64,000 nt of DNA from Amycolatopsis tolypomycina (GCF_900105945.1 NZ_FNSO01000004.1:6328001-6392000); one strand, 5' to 3'; counted from the first letter of the stretch, positions 17,701 through 25,260 are shown. Program-made: numbers and translations. Notes: generated by a model from the sequence alone, not told the origin.

Positions 17701-17926
17701 CCCGCCGCAGTTCGGTGACGTAGGACTGGAGGTTCGCGACGGCCGAGGCGGGTGGCTGCTCGCCCCACAGGTGGTCGACGAGGGTCGCGGTCGGCACCAC
17801 GGAGTTCGCCCGGAACACCAGCAACGCCAGCAGCAGCCGCGGCTTGCGCCGGGTGATGGGCAGCACCGTCCCCGCGCCGTCGTACACCTCCAGCGGTCCG
17901 AGGACGCCGAACCTGTAGCCGCTCAC
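14621..17926 (-). CDS. AfsR/SARP-type regulator (DNA-binding, BTAD, NB-ARC and TPR domains)
   Basis: A 1101-residue transcription activator. GTG at 17926 follows GGGAGGA. Residues 1-95 form the OmpR-like DNA-binding domain (RKPRLLLALLVFRANSVV, LVDHLWG). The bacterial transcriptional activation domain runs to about 250 (ERPWELLMLALHRGGRTDEALAAY). The NB-ARC/STAND NTPase has Walker A GPAGVGKTT near 308 and Walker B VLVVLDN near 390. Tetratricopeptide repeats fill about 700-1080 (LGRLFEHYLQTA onward, repeated ALAAAEERG, AFAICRSVG, DALSELGHVHR). AfsR-family proteins bind promoters as activators of secondary metabolism or morphological genes, gated by nucleotide. No biosynthetic cluster is adjacent, so the target is unknown. 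Its 3' end overlaps the convergent ArsR-like gene. Confidence 0.95.
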   Translation of the reverse strand: MSGYRFGVLGPLEVYDGAGTVLPITRRKPRLLLALLVFRANSVVPTATLVDHLWGEQPPASAVANLQSYVTELRRVLATPDVAGAERLQTGPGGYRLRVDEGESDLGRFTELAGRGADELAAGAPAAAMEHLSAALALWRGPVLSGLELPEALHPDVQRLEETRVRATEHRAHAWLDLGCHAVATAELRALTGQYPLRERPWELLMLALHRGGRTDEALAAYQRARQVLADELGVEPGSALRRMQHAILTADPAIEAPPEPVRDAAVRPRQLPSNVATVVGRAALLSTLDELAGAAGARPAAVVLTGPAGVGKTTLAVRWAHRAAPHFPDGQLFADLQGYAPAPALPALQVLTGFLHALGVRPGQVPTEQADAAALYRSILADRRVLVVLDNVATPEQVRALLPGSPGSAVLITSRDRLAGLTATVDTRVLPLPELSADDSVALLADVLGPERVAAEEDTARQLATLCAGLPLALRIVAANLLHWPDQPLAGYFAELTGGDLLAKLKVAGDERLGLRRTLDFSYDGVSDAAGEFFCLLGSVPGAEISVAGAAALAGTDVAGAADLLRELVASHLVQPRGADRFGMHDLLRAYAAGRAAEDLKEQTRDDALGRLFEHYLQTADRAAQALYPDFRRLPDDRSAETAGTPFAPGEARQWLLAEHPNLLAAIRWAAGHGPAAVAWRLADVLRGFFHSHRLDAEWEAAATAGLAAAEQAGDRQAAGAMRHSLGVLAWGRGNYRQALAELGAARECYLAAGALDGADSVLQAFGAVHLDLGQLEAAIEHFTAALAAAEERGTEAQVANSLINLGAALLDHGDLADGIRHNERAFAICRSVGSAHAAAIAQCNLGYGYRATGQLRRAREVLTEALACLRELGSRDDEADALVRLAAVHRITGDAAARACAVQAIAVAREAGNRRFETDALSELGHVHRLAGETDSARGCYLETRQQAGAIGYRRGEIIAAIGLSVVEPGQALAQAADALRLAERGGFRPLAELARLRLAAAALDHGDSAAAEAYAGQAIEELRRAGYRLGEADAWVVLGRIRLARAGPEAARACAHEAEALVRDTDAGTVMVRVRTLLAATRAPQPCAPAAPVPPPRS

Positions 17927-18055
17927 CGTTCTGTCCTCCCGAAGCCGGCGTGATCACACAGTAGCTGGTCAGCGGCGCAGCGCGACCGAGGATTCCGCGG
18001 TCCGGCGGGTCGGCGGTCGAGGATTGCGTATCGGGAGGGCGGCTCGCGCCGCGGT

Positions 18056-18718
18056 TCAGGCGGTCGGGTAGCCGATCGCGGCGACCTCGGCCGCGACGGC
18101 GGCCAGGGTGGTGGCCGGGTTGAGCGCGGTCACGACGTCCGCGGTCAGCGGCCGCCCGGCGTGGACGTGCCGCACCGCGGCGAGGTCGACCGGCGTTTCG
18201 AAGTAGTCCTGCGCCCAGTCCCGGTACGCCTCGGGGGTGCCTTCGGTCAGGAGGAGGAACAGCCAGTCGGCGCCGTCGTCGCCGTGGCGGGGGAAGGTGA
18301 TGTCCCCGTGCTGCCAGGCGGTGTCACCGTGCCCGCGCCACAGGCACACCGTGACGACCGGTGTGCCGGACTCGTCGGCGGAGTCCGGCTCCTCGAGGCA
18401 CTCCCGGAACGCCTCGGGCACGGCGTCGAGCACCCCGGGCCACGGCTCCTCGTCGTCGGTGGCGTAGGGACTCATCGGCGACTCGTGGTCGAACCCGCGC
18501 ACCCACGCGCCCGCGGCGGTGAACACGATCGAGTACTCGTTGCCCGCACCGTCCTCCATGGACGCCCGGTCCCGATCAGGCGCGTAGCCGTGGCGGCGCT
18601 CCGTGCCGCCGGGGCTCAGCACGACGTCCAACACGGCCAAGGCGCGGCACAGCTCGCGCAGCTCCGGGATGGCGGGGAGGGCACGGGCCACGTCGTACAC
18701 GGTCACCCGGGGATTCAA
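18056..18718 (-). CDS. Hypothetical cytoplasmic protein
   Basis: A 220-residue soluble, acidic protein with no signal or membrane segment. TTG at 18718 sits 4 bases after the upstream HAD-phosphatase stop, so the genes are probably co-transcribed. In-frame GTGs at 18706 and 18700 are alternative starts. The central part (GNEYSIVFTAAGAWVRGFDHESPMSPY, given here by landmarks YSIVF, GFDHES and MSPY) resembles proteins of the SMI1/KNR4-like or immunity type that score unknown ligands, but the match is loose. The C-terminal half has a Trp-rich segment (WRGHGDTAWQHG, DWLFLLLTEG). No firm function. Confidence 0.75.
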   Translation of the reverse strand: MNPRVTVYDVARALPAIPELRELCRALAVLDVVLSPGGTERRHGYAPDRDRASMEDGAGNEYSIVFTAAGAWVRGFDHESPMSPYATDDEEPWPGVLDAVPEAFRECLEEPDSADESGTPVVTVCLWRGHGDTAWQHGDITFPRHGDDGADWLFLLLTEGTPEAYRDWAQDYFETPVDLAAVRHVHAGRPLTADVVTALNPATTLAAVAAEVAAIGYPTA

Positions 18719-18722
18719 GCAC

Positions 18723-19337
18723 TCACCCGGGAGCGCCGGAGACGATCTCCTCGATGCCGGCGATCACCTGGGCGTTGTCCCGGAACTGCAGGGCGTGGAT
18801 GCCCAGCGACCGGGCGGCGGCGACGTTGACCTCGAGGTCGTCGACGAAGAGCAGCTCGCCGGGCGCGACCCCGTGGCGGGCGCAGGTCAGCTCGTAGATG
18901 CGCGCTTCCGGCTTGCTGACCCCGACCTCGTGCGAATAGACCAGGTCGTCGACGAGCGACTCGAGACCGTAGGCCGCCTGCTCCCGTTCCCGGGCACCGA
19001 CGAAGCTGTTGCTGAGGATGCCGGTCCGGAACCGCGGCCGCAGCTGCCGCACGTAGCCGATCAGTTCGGTGTTGCCGACCCCGAGGTACTGCACCCAGAA
19101 GTCGGCCATCATCAGCTCGACCTCGGCGGCGGTCAAGCCGAGCCGCTCGACGGTGGCCTCGAGCAGGGCGGCTTCGGTCACCCCGCCGACGGCGCCGGCC
19201 GCCCACATGTCGGCGAGCCGGCCGCGGATCTCGCCAGGGGCGAGGCCGAGCCTGGTCTCCCAGGTGCGGGTGAAGTCCATGGGCCCGGTGATCTCGAGGA
19301 CGCCGCCGATGTCGAACACCACTGCTCGGATGGCCAT
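18723..19337 (-). CDS. HAD-superfamily hydrolase
   Basis: A 204-residue cytoplasmic enzyme of the HAD-IA type. Motif I is VVFDIGGVL with the nucleophile Asp9. The second motif position holds Gly rather than the usual acid, as in many FDxGGV relatives of YihX-type phosphatases. Motif II is GILSNS, motif III Lys in GVSKPEARIY, motif IV FVDDLEVN. A helical cap lies between about residues 20 and 85. HAD-IA enzymes usually hydrolyse small phosphate esters through an aspartyl-phosphate; the substrate is unknown. ATG at 19337 gives the standard family length. It precedes the hypothetical gene by 4 bases. Confidence 0.9.
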   Translation of the reverse strand: MAIRAVVFDIGGVLEITGPMDFTRTWETRLGLAPGEIRGRLADMWAAGAVGGVTEAALLEATVERLGLTAAEVELMMADFWVQYLGVGNTELIGYVRQLRPRFRTGILSNSFVGAREREQAAYGLESLVDDLVYSHEVGVSKPEARIYELTCARHGVAPGELLFVDDLEVNVAAARSLGIHALQFRDNAQVIAGIEEIVSGAPG

Positions 19338-19470
19338 GAAACCATGCTACCGCAACGGTTTTCCGCTTTCCCCGCCAACATACTGGGACGACAGTCTCTT
19401 CCGAGCCGTCGGCGCCAGAGAAGGCTCGCCACCCGTCGGGGTTCCGTGGGCGCCGCGGAACTAGTCCGGA

Positions 19471-19798
19471 GTGGACGACGTGACGTACCGCGCCTGGCTG
19501 GCCGACACGAAGGCGGCGGTGGTCGTGGCCGCCCGCAGCGCCGCCCGGTGATGTGGGCGTCGAACACCACCAACGACCCGGCCGACCTGGCCGACGTGTT
19601 GGGCTCCGACAAGTACTTCGGCTACTTCTGCGGCAAGGACGAGGACGTGGGCACAGCCGGGTTCCCGGGCGCAGGTTTGCGGGTACACGTTCTGGGTTTG
19701 ATTACAAGGATTACAAGCAGCGGTGCGGGTACAACTACGACTACAACGGTATTTCCGTGATGAGGTGGTCGGCTTCAGCCGAGAACGGCCGAAGCTGA
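19471..19798 (+). other. Overlapping short ORFs, probable gene remnant
   Basis: A 26-codon frame (19471-19551, AWLADTKAAVVVAARSA) ends in a GTGA overlap with a 70-codon frame (19548-19760) reading SNTTNDPADLADVLGSDKYF then CGKDEDVG. A third frame reads GFDYKDYKQRCGYNYDYN up to 19798. The segments look protein-like but switch frame, which suggests decay of one gene by indels. No family was recognised. Alternatively the first two are genuine coupled micro-ORFs. Confidence 0.3.
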
Positions 19799-19885
19799 TG
19801 CGTAACGCTTTCCGGGAGGCGGAGATTCCACAGCGCTGACGCGCGGTAGGCTGCCTGCCTCGAACGAGGCAAAGGTGCAGCATCC

Positions 19886-20860
19886 ATGCCCAGCACGGAC
19901 CCGGACGACGACCGTCCCGTTTCGGCGACGACAAACGAGGTCAAGGACTCGTGGATCGGCGCCTCGGTTCAGGCACGTACGATCTTCGGTGGCGTCCGGG
20001 TGCAGCAGTTCACCCTAAGCGCCATCGAGCTCGTCCGCGCCTGCTGTGTGATCACCATGATCGTCGTCGCGGCAATCTCCCCTTGGCCGTGGCCCATCGC
20101 CTCGATCATCGGCAGTTGCGGGGCACTGCTTTTCATCGCCGCACGAAAGCGGCAAATCTGGGTCCGATTCACGTGTGCTACTACTTCTGTTGCCCTGGCA
20201 GCGAGCCTTTTCTGGCTACCACTCAGCCGCCCGGAACCCGCGGACCACACGCAGGCCCTCCCGTTCACGCCCGGAATCTCGCTGCAGAAAGTGAGCCACG
20301 CGTTCAACCCGCAGTTCGACCGCGTGGCGTTGTTCCTCCACAATCCCGCCGCCGAAGCGGTACCCATCGCCGAAGTAAGCCTCTACCTCGATTTCGATGC
20401 CAAGCACTGGTGGCACGACCCGGGAGATCGGCAGGAGTGGCATTTCGAAGTCGGCCGGGAGATGTTCGCGGGGCCGGCGAACCACGAAGGAGCTACTCGC
20501 CTGCACGGCACCGTCCGAGCCGGTGACAGCCAGTTCGACCTGCCTCTCGTCGGACAGGGCTTTGTGACCGCGGACGGCAGCTGGCGGCGCCTGCTCAGCT
20601 TCTCCCCGCAGATCATGGTGGCGGCCGGGCAGACGGCCGAGGTGACGATTGACATCCCGGTCGCTTTCCCCGTCAAACTGGGTACGACCGGAAAACTGTC
20701 TGAGGCGCAGTTCGATCCCGCCGCCGGATCGCTCTTCACCCACGTCCTCGTACGCACGCCGAACTCGGCCGCCCACGCCTGCGACTTCGTCCGGCAGAAG
20801 CCGGATCCCGGCCTCTGCGACACGGTCGATCCAGCCGCCATGGTGAACGCGCCGCGTTAG
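19886..20860 (+). CDS. Orphan membrane protein with a VQARTIFGGV motif
   Basis: A 324-residue protein starting at ATG 19886 (weak AAAGG ribosome site). Residues 1-30 are hydrophilic and include SWIGASVQARTIFGGVRVQQ. This resembles the V-Q-A-x-x-I-x-G-G-V motif that precedes effector or NTPase domains in many actinobacterial signalling proteins. Hydrophobic segments near 45-65, 66-82 and 95-112 are likely membrane helices. Residues 130-324 form a predicted extracytoplasmic beta-rich domain (VALFLHNPAAEAVPIAEVSLYLDF) with a Cys pair near the C-terminus. Codon use is less GC3-biased than neighbouring genes and the flanks are pseudogenes, suggesting transfer. Function unknown. Confidence 0.75.
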   Translation: MPSTDPDDDRPVSATTNEVKDSWIGASVQARTIFGGVRVQQFTLSAIELVRACCVITMIVVAAISPWPWPIASIIGSCGALLFIAARKRQIWVRFTCATTSVALAASLFWLPLSRPEPADHTQALPFTPGISLQKVSHAFNPQFDRVALFLHNPAAEAVPIAEVSLYLDFDAKHWWHDPGDRQEWHFEVGREMFAGPANHEGATRLHGTVRAGDSQFDLPLVGQGFVTADGSWRRLLSFSPQIMVAAGQTAEVTIDIPVAFPVKLGTTGKLSEAQFDPAAGSLFTHVLVRTPNSAAHACDFVRQKPDPGLCDTVDPAAMVNAPR

Positions 20861-20864
20861 AGCC

Positions 20865-21190
20865 TCAGTCGGCCGGCGCCGCCTGGGACGCGGAAGCCGC
20901 AAGGCTTGCCAGCAGCTTGAGTCGGTCCTCCGAATCCGCCCTCGGCTCGGCCGTGTAAATCGTCAACTCGTGCATGCCAGGATCGCGATCGACAGGTCCA
21001 GCGTCTGCTACACCAGATCCAAGTCGCCCACTTCAGGATGGCAAAGGCGTCTCATCCCGTCATGGCGGATGCGGACGTCGCGGGCGGCCCACTGGGTAAG
21101 GTCGGGGCGGCCGCGGACGGCGTTTCACTCTCGAACACCGGCGAGCGCAGCAGGTCCAGCTGTGACGTGCGGTTGTCGACGTGACGGTGT
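20865..21190 (-). pseudogene. Remnant of an MmyB-type helix-turn-helix regulator
   Basis: Only the C-terminal ligand-domain part survives. In successive frames the minus strand reads LDLLRSPVFES, then LTQWAARDVRIRH, MRRLCHPEVGDLDLV followed by an in-frame TAG at 21008-21010, then after a frameshift near 20985 DPGMHELTIYTAEPRADSED and LLASLAAS, ending in a stop at 20865. This order (RSPxF, WAARDVR, HPEVGDLDL, YTAEP, LLASL) is characteristic of the MmyB-like domain of XRE regulators. No helix-turn-helix domain is left upstream. The gene is dead. Confidence 0.65.
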
Positions 21191-21506
21191 GTGGCAGGTT
21201 CCGTTGAGATCAACGAACCTGGGTGCTCGTGGCGCTCTCGGCGGCTTCGGCGGGCTTGGTGCCCAAGAGCGACGTCTAAGCGACCGCGACCCGTGCCGGC
21301 CACGACGAAGGTGCGCCGGGACAGCCCCGTCGGCCGATCTGTTACGAAGGATCTCTGCTCGTCGGCTCAATGGTCCATGCCCTCGACGGTAGCCAACGGA
21401 CGCGGCGGGGGTGAGTTGTCCCTCCCATAACCGCGGCTCTCCCCCGCGTCGCGGTGAACGCGGCGGTGCCGATCGCACCGGCCGGCCGGTTCGCGGGCCG
21501 GGGCCG

Positions 21507-21616
21507 ATGCCGGCGTCCGCGCTCACTGTGGCGGCGTTCGGCTTCGGCACCGCGGCCGGGTCGTGGCTCGCCGCGCTGACTCTGATCCCGGCGATCGCGA
21601 TGGCGTCTGGTCAAAG
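21507..21616 (+). pseudogene. Scrap of an MFS transporter C-terminus
   Basis: The plus strand encodes ALTVAAFGFGTAAGSWLAAL then TLIPAIAMASG, resembling the last helices of AraJ/DHA1-type MFS exporters. Nothing of the remaining eleven helices is present. It lies beside the dead MmyB regulator. Confidence 0.35.
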
Positions 21617-21621
21617 CCGGC

Positions 21622-21642
21622 AAGGTGAGCAAAACTCACCTT
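21622..21642 (+). promoter_or_regulatory. Perfect hairpin just before the DUF1206 start codon
   Basis: AAGGTGAG (21622-21629) and CTCACCTT (21635-21642) form perfect 8-bp arms around CAAAA, ending one base before ATG 21644. The left arm is also the only ribosome-site-like sequence. The element could be an operator or an RNA hairpin limiting translation. Confidence 0.45.
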
Positions 21643-21643
21643 C

Positions 21644-22408
21644 ATGCCCGAACTGAGAGTATTCAGCCTGCTTGCCCGGATCGGGCTGACCTGCTACGCG
21701 GCCGTGCACCTGATCGTCGCGTGGCTGGCCGTCCAGGTGGCGCTCGGCGACAACGAGCGGGCCGACAAGGCGGGCGCGCTGCAGATCGTCGCGGCCGAAG
21801 GCGGGGCGTGGCTGCTCTGGCTGGTCGCCGCCGGCACCGGGGTGCTGGCACTGTGGCAGCTCGCCGAGGCCGTCACCGGTCACCGGCAGGCGGAACCGCG
21901 CCGCCGGTGGGTGCGGCGGGCGATCAGCGGGGTCGAAGTGGTGCTGTACGGCCTCGTCGCCTACAGCGCGGGCAAGACCGCGACGGGGGCGTCCGGCAAG
22001 ACGGGCTCGGTGGTCGCGACCGTGCTGAGCTGGTCGTGGGGCGCGGTCGCGGTGATCGCGGCGGGCCTCCTGGTGATCGCGGTCGCGGCCTGGCTGGCGT
22101 ACCGAGGCGCGCGCAAGAAGTTCCTCCACGACCTCGACTTCGGCGGCGCGTCCCGCACCCTGCGGCTGTCGACCACCCGGCTCGGCCAGATCGGCTGGTG
22201 CGCGGTGGGGGTGCTGTACGCGACGGTGGGCGCGATGTTCGTCCTGGCGGCGGTCCGCTACGACCCCGCGAAGGCCGGCGGCCTGGACCCGGCGTTGAAG
22301 ACGCTGGCTGTGCAGCCTTACGGGCAGGCGCTGCTGCTGGCGCTGGCCGCGGGGATCGCGGTGTTCGGGGTGTTCGCGCTGCTGGAGGCCCGGTTCCGCC
22401 GGCTGTGA
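21644..22408 (+). CDS. DUF1206 membrane protein
   Basis: A 254-residue membrane protein with six hydrophobic segments arranged as three pairs (about 10-35, 50-72, 90-108, 125-150, 180-205, 225-248), the layout of DUF1206 proteins. Each pair begins with a G-x-x-A/C-Y-x-x-V/L motif (ARIGLTCYAAVHLIV, GVEVVLYGLVAY, GQIGWCAVGVLYATVG). A basic stretch YRGARKKFLHDLDF follows helix 4. DUF1206 proteins are common single-gene actinobacterial membrane proteins of unknown role. ATG 21644 lies directly behind a perfect hairpin. Confidence 0.9.
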   Translation: MPELRVFSLLARIGLTCYAAVHLIVAWLAVQVALGDNERADKAGALQIVAAEGGAWLLWLVAAGTGVLALWQLAEAVTGHRQAEPRRRWVRRAISGVEVVLYGLVAYSAGKTATGASGKTGSVVATVLSWSWGAVAVIAAGLLVIAVAAWLAYRGARKKFLHDLDFGGASRTLRLSTTRLGQIGWCAVGVLYATVGAMFVLAAVRYDPAKAGGLDPALKTLAVQPYGQALLLALAAGIAVFGVFALLEARFRRL

Positions 22409-22588
22409 GGCGGGGTCACAGCCAGCCGGCCGGGTCCAGGGTTCGCCAGGACCTCGCAGTCGTCGGGGTCTTCGTCGAGGTGGTCGAGCAGGTCGGCGAG
22501 CTGACCGGCGGACAGGCCGAGGCGGGCCCACATCTCGTCCCGGGCGCGCTGCTTGTACGTGTTCTTCGCTCTTCGTCGCTCAGCGCGG

Positions 22589-22939
22589 CTACTGGTGCAG
22601 GCGCTGAGTCCAGTCGGCGGGCACCCGTCCGGCCGGTCCGGGGGCGGCCTGGCTCAGCGGCCGGTGTTCCGGAGCCGCGAGGGCGGGCCCGGATTCGTAG
22701 AGCACCTCGTCGCCGTAGTCCCAGAACCACTCTTCGCCGGGCTCGAAGCTGCGCGCCAGCCGGTGCCCGGAGGCGGCGGCGTGGCCGCTGGCGTGCTGCC
22801 CGGGCGAGGAGTCGCAGCAGCCGACGTGCCCGCATTCCGCGCACCGCCGCAGGTGGAACCACCAGCCCTGAGGCTCGGCGGCGTCGCAGTCGGCGCAGCC
22901 GGTACCGCTCGGCGGCACCGTGGGGTTGATTCCTTGCAC
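22589..22939 (-). CDS. UBP-type zinc-finger protein
   Basis: A 116-residue protein with a ubiquitin-protease-like zinc finger (zf-UBP). Ligand-type residues are GCADCD, RRCAECGHVGCCD, and His residues in QHASGHAAASGHRLARSF, followed by the conserved EEWFWDYGDEV strand. In bacteria such single-domain proteins are small and of unknown function. The frame is open to a GTG at 22969, but GTG at 22939 is preceded by GAAGGAGTCC at ideal spacing and is chosen. Between this gene and the DUF1206 gene (22409-22588) a minus-strand segment encodes DEMWARLGLSAGQLADLLDH, perhaps a remnant. Confidence 0.85.
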   Translation of the reverse strand: MQGINPTVPPSGTGCADCDAAEPQGWWFHLRRCAECGHVGCCDSSPGQHASGHAAASGHRLARSFEPGEEWFWDYGDEVLYESGPALAAPEHRPLSQAAPGPAGRVPADWTQRLHQ

Positions 22940-23047
22940 CCGGACTCCTTCGCTCACCAGCCGACTCACCCACTGTAGGCGACGGCGGCGGGATCGCAGC
23001 TTTCCGGCTGACCGGCCGGCGTACCCGGGCGGACGACACGCGCACCT

Positions 23048-23087
23048 GGGTGGACGACACGGCGGGCGGCCGGCGTGTCGTCCACCC
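23048..23087 (-). terminator. Hairpin after the serine hydrolase gene
   Basis: Perfect 13-bp arms GGGTGGACGACAC (23048-23060) and GTGTCGTCCACCC (23075-23087) around a 14-base loop. It lies 8 bases beyond the stop of the leftward serine hydrolase. There is no long T run, as often in high-GC genomes. Confidence 0.7.
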
Positions 23088-23095
23088 CGGGCGGG

Positions 23096-24277
23096 TCAGG
23101 CGTCCAGGGACTGGTAGGCCGCCGTCCAGAAGTCCTGGTGGAGGCGGGGGGTGTCCGGCGAGTCCATGGCCGTCTGGGTCAGCAGGATGCCCACCATGTC
23201 CTCCGCCGGGTCGGCGTACGCGGTCGTGCCGAGGCCGCCGTCCCAGCCGAACTGGCCCGGCGAGGCCAGGTCGCGCCGGTGCGTCCGGACCGCCATCCCG
23301 AAGCCGTACCCGCCGTGCCGGCCGAAGTGGTCGCCGTACAGGTCCTTCTCCGCCTTCTGGGCCGGTGTCAGGTGGTCCATCGTCATCAACGCCACCGCCG
23401 CGCGGGACAGCACCCGCCCGCCGCCGGTCGCCAGCATCCGCAGGAACGCGTGGTAGTCGTCCACTGTGGACACCAGGCCGTCGCCGCCCGCCTCGAACGC
23501 CGGCGGGCGGCTGTACTTGCCGCCCGCGGCCTCGTCCCACACCGTGAGCTCACCCGTCGTCGGGTCGTGGGCGTAGCTCGTCGGGAGCCGGTGGATCTTC
23601 TCCGGCGGCACGTGGAACCCCGTGTCGGCCATCCCGAGCGGGGCGAACAGCCGCTCCGCCAGGAACTCGCCGAACGGCCGGGCCGCCACCCGCGACACGA
23701 GCACGCCCAGCACGTCCGAGCCGACGTGGTACTGCCAGCGCTCCCCCGGCTGGTACATCAGCGGCAGCGTGCCCAGCCGGCGCAGCCACTCGTCCTGGCC
23801 GGTCGTCGGCCAGTTCGGGGTGCCGTCGCCGACGACGCCCAGCGAAAGCGCCGCCTCCAGGATCGGGTGCGCGGCGAACACGGCACCGAAGCCGAACGTC
23901 AGGGTCAGCAGGTCCCGCACGGTGATCGACCGGGCCGCCGGGACCGTGTCGTCCAGCGGCCCGTCGATCCGGGCCAGCACCCGCCGCTCGGCCAGCTCGG
24001 GCAGCCACGTCTCGACCGGGTCGTCGAGCCGCAGCCGGCACTCCTCCACCAGGATCATCACCGCGGCCGCGGTGACCGGCTTGGTCAGCGACGCCATCCG
24101 GAAGATCGTGTCGCGGCCCATCGGCGTGGTGCCGCCTTCGTGCAGCGTCCCCAGCGCCTCGACGTGCACCTCGTCGCCGCGGCTCACCAGCGCGACCAGC
24201 CCGGGCACCGTGCCGACCTCGACGTGCCTGCTCAGCGTGTCGCGGAGCCGGCTTGAGTAACTCACTGTCTGTGACAT
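23096..24277 (-). CDS. Beta-lactamase-family serine hydrolase
   Basis: A 393-residue protein of the class C beta-lactamase/DD-peptidase-like fold (EstB/LpqL-type). The Ser-x-x-Lys motif is MASLTKPV (Ser63, Lys66). The Tyr motif is YHVGSDVLG near 200, and the third motif region lies near 340-350 (FGWDGGLGT). No signal peptide is visible, so it is probably cytoplasmic and more likely an esterase or peptidase than a resistance enzyme. It is transcribed divergently from a LysR regulator 92 bases away, a typical regulator-target pair, with a LysR-type box between. Confidence 0.92.
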   Translation of the reverse strand: MSQTVSYSSRLRDTLSRHVEVGTVPGLVALVSRGDEVHVEALGTLHEGGTTPMGRDTIFRMASLTKPVTAAAVMILVEECRLRLDDPVETWLPELAERRVLARIDGPLDDTVPAARSITVRDLLTLTFGFGAVFAAHPILEAALSLGVVGDGTPNWPTTGQDEWLRRLGTLPLMYQPGERWQYHVGSDVLGVLVSRVAARPFGEFLAERLFAPLGMADTGFHVPPEKIHRLPTSYAHDPTTGELTVWDEAAGGKYSRPPAFEAGGDGLVSTVDDYHAFLRMLATGGGRVLSRAAVALMTMDHLTPAQKAEKDLYGDHFGRHGGYGFGMAVRTHRRDLASPGQFGWDGGLGTTAYADPAEDMVGILLTQTAMDSPDTPRLHQDFWTAAYQSLDA

Positions 24278-24334
24278 GCCTCAGAGCATCGGGGCGAAGC
24301 GCCCCGGGAACAACGCCGATTCTGGCATCTTGGT

Positions 24335-24352
24335 GATAACACGGCACTTATC
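24335..24352. promoter_or_regulatory. LysR-type inverted repeat between regulator and serine hydrolase
   Basis: GATAA-N8-TTATC at 24335-24352 is a perfect inverted repeat containing the T-N11-A core typical of LysR-family binding sites. It lies in the 92-base divergent promoter, 18 bases before the LysR start. It probably serves autoregulation and control of the serine hydrolase. Confidence 0.55.
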
Positions 24353-24369
24353 GTTCCTGGGGGCAGGAG

Positions 24370-25260
24370 TTGGAACTGCGGGACATCGAGATATTCCTGA
24401 CCCTCGCCGAAGAACTGCACTTCGGCCGCACCGCGGCCCGGCTGCACGTCTCGCAGGCCCGGGTGAGCCAGGCGATCAAGAAGCAGGAACGCGGCGTCGG
24501 CGCCGCGCTGTTCGAGCGCAGCAGCCGGTCGGTGCGGCTGACGCCCGTCGGCGTGCAGCTGCGCGCCGACCTGCTGCCCGCCTTCCGCTCCCTGCGGGAG
24601 GGCATGGCACGGGCCCGGCTGGCCGCCGAGGGCAAGACCGGCGTCCTGCGGGTCGGCATGCTGCCGGCCAACGCCCACGACCTGCGGCCGTACTGGGAGA
24701 CGTTTCGCGCCCGGCACCCGCAGTGGGGCCTGCACATCCGCCACAACCCGTTCGTCAACGCGTTCGCCCCGATCCGCAACGGCGACATCGACGTGCTCGT
24801 CGCCTGGCTGCCGGTGGAGGAGCCCGACCTGACCACCGGCCCGACCGTCTACACCGAACACAGCGTGCTGCTCCTGGCGCCGGACCACGCACTGGCCGGC
24901 GAGAAGTCGGTGTCGCTGGAGGTGTTCGGCGACCGCGGCATCCTGCAGGGCCCGCCCGGACCCGACTACTGGGCCGACGCGTTCACGCCGTTCCAGACCC
25001 AGAGCGGCCGCCCGATCGAACGCCACCCGCCGGACATCGCCAGCCTCGACGACATCTTCACGCACGTCGGCAACGGTGAAGGCTTCCACAACCTCGGCGG
25101 CCACGTGGCGCGCTACCACGCCCGGCCGGACATCGTGTACGTGCCGATCCACGACTGGCCGGGCCTGCGCTGGGGCCTGGTGTGGCGCAACGACGTCGAG
25201 AACGAGATGGTCGACGCCCTCTCCGCCGTGGTCCGCGACCTCGGCGTCAGCCGGTTGTGA
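24370..25260 (+). CDS. LysR-family transcription regulator
   Basis: A 296-residue protein. Residues 1-60 form the LysR winged helix (LRDIEIFLTLAEELHFGRTA, LHVSQARVSQAIKKQE, LFERSSRSVRLT). Residues 90-290 are the periplasmic-binding-like effector domain, with a first strand TGVLRVGML. The TTG start at 24370 follows GGGGGCAGGAG and gives the standard family length. LysR proteins activate or repress divergent genes on binding a small inducer. The adjacent serine hydrolase and the GATAA/TTATC box make that gene the likely target. The inducer is unknown. Confidence 0.92.
   Translation: MELRDIEIFLTLAEELHFGRTAARLHVSQARVSQAIKKQERGVGAALFERSSRSVRLTPVGVQLRADLLPAFRSLREGMARARLAAEGKTGVLRVGMLPANAHDLRPYWETFRARHPQWGLHIRHNPFVNAFAPIRNGDIDVLVAWLPVEEPDLTTGPTVYTEHSVLLLAPDHALAGEKSVSLEVFGDRGILQGPPGPDYWADAFTPFQTQSGRPIERHPPDIASLDDIFTHVGNGEGFHNLGGHVARYHARPDIVYVPIHDWPGLRWGLVWRNDVENEMVDALSAVVRDLGVSRL

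Larger units (their letters stand above)
21200..21643. other. Decayed intergenic sequence
   Basis: No intact gene. Besides the MFS scrap at 21507-21616 and the hairpin at 21622-21642, there is a short stretch near 21222-21281 encoding VALSAASAGLVPKSDV and a stop, perhaps another gene end. Nothing else is supported. Confidence 0.4.

Noticed and set aside
14579..17953. A 1124-residue plus-strand frame
   Set aside because: Shadow of the SARP/AfsR regulator, whose Walker and TPR motifs are all on the minus strand.
22416..22535. Minus-strand segment encoding DEMWARLGLSAGQLADLLDH
   Set aside because: Looks protein-like, but has no good start upstream and runs into sequence antisense to the DUF1206 gene; too little to call.
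23096..24277. Antibiotic-resistance beta-lactamase
   Set aside because: The protein has SxxK and the fold, but no signal peptide and belongs to the esterase/peptidase-like branch.
24278..24369. Attenuator hairpin GGGGCG/CGCCCC before the LysR start
   Set aside because: A short stem without a T run or leader ORF; the GATAA/TTATC box is a better explanation of the region.
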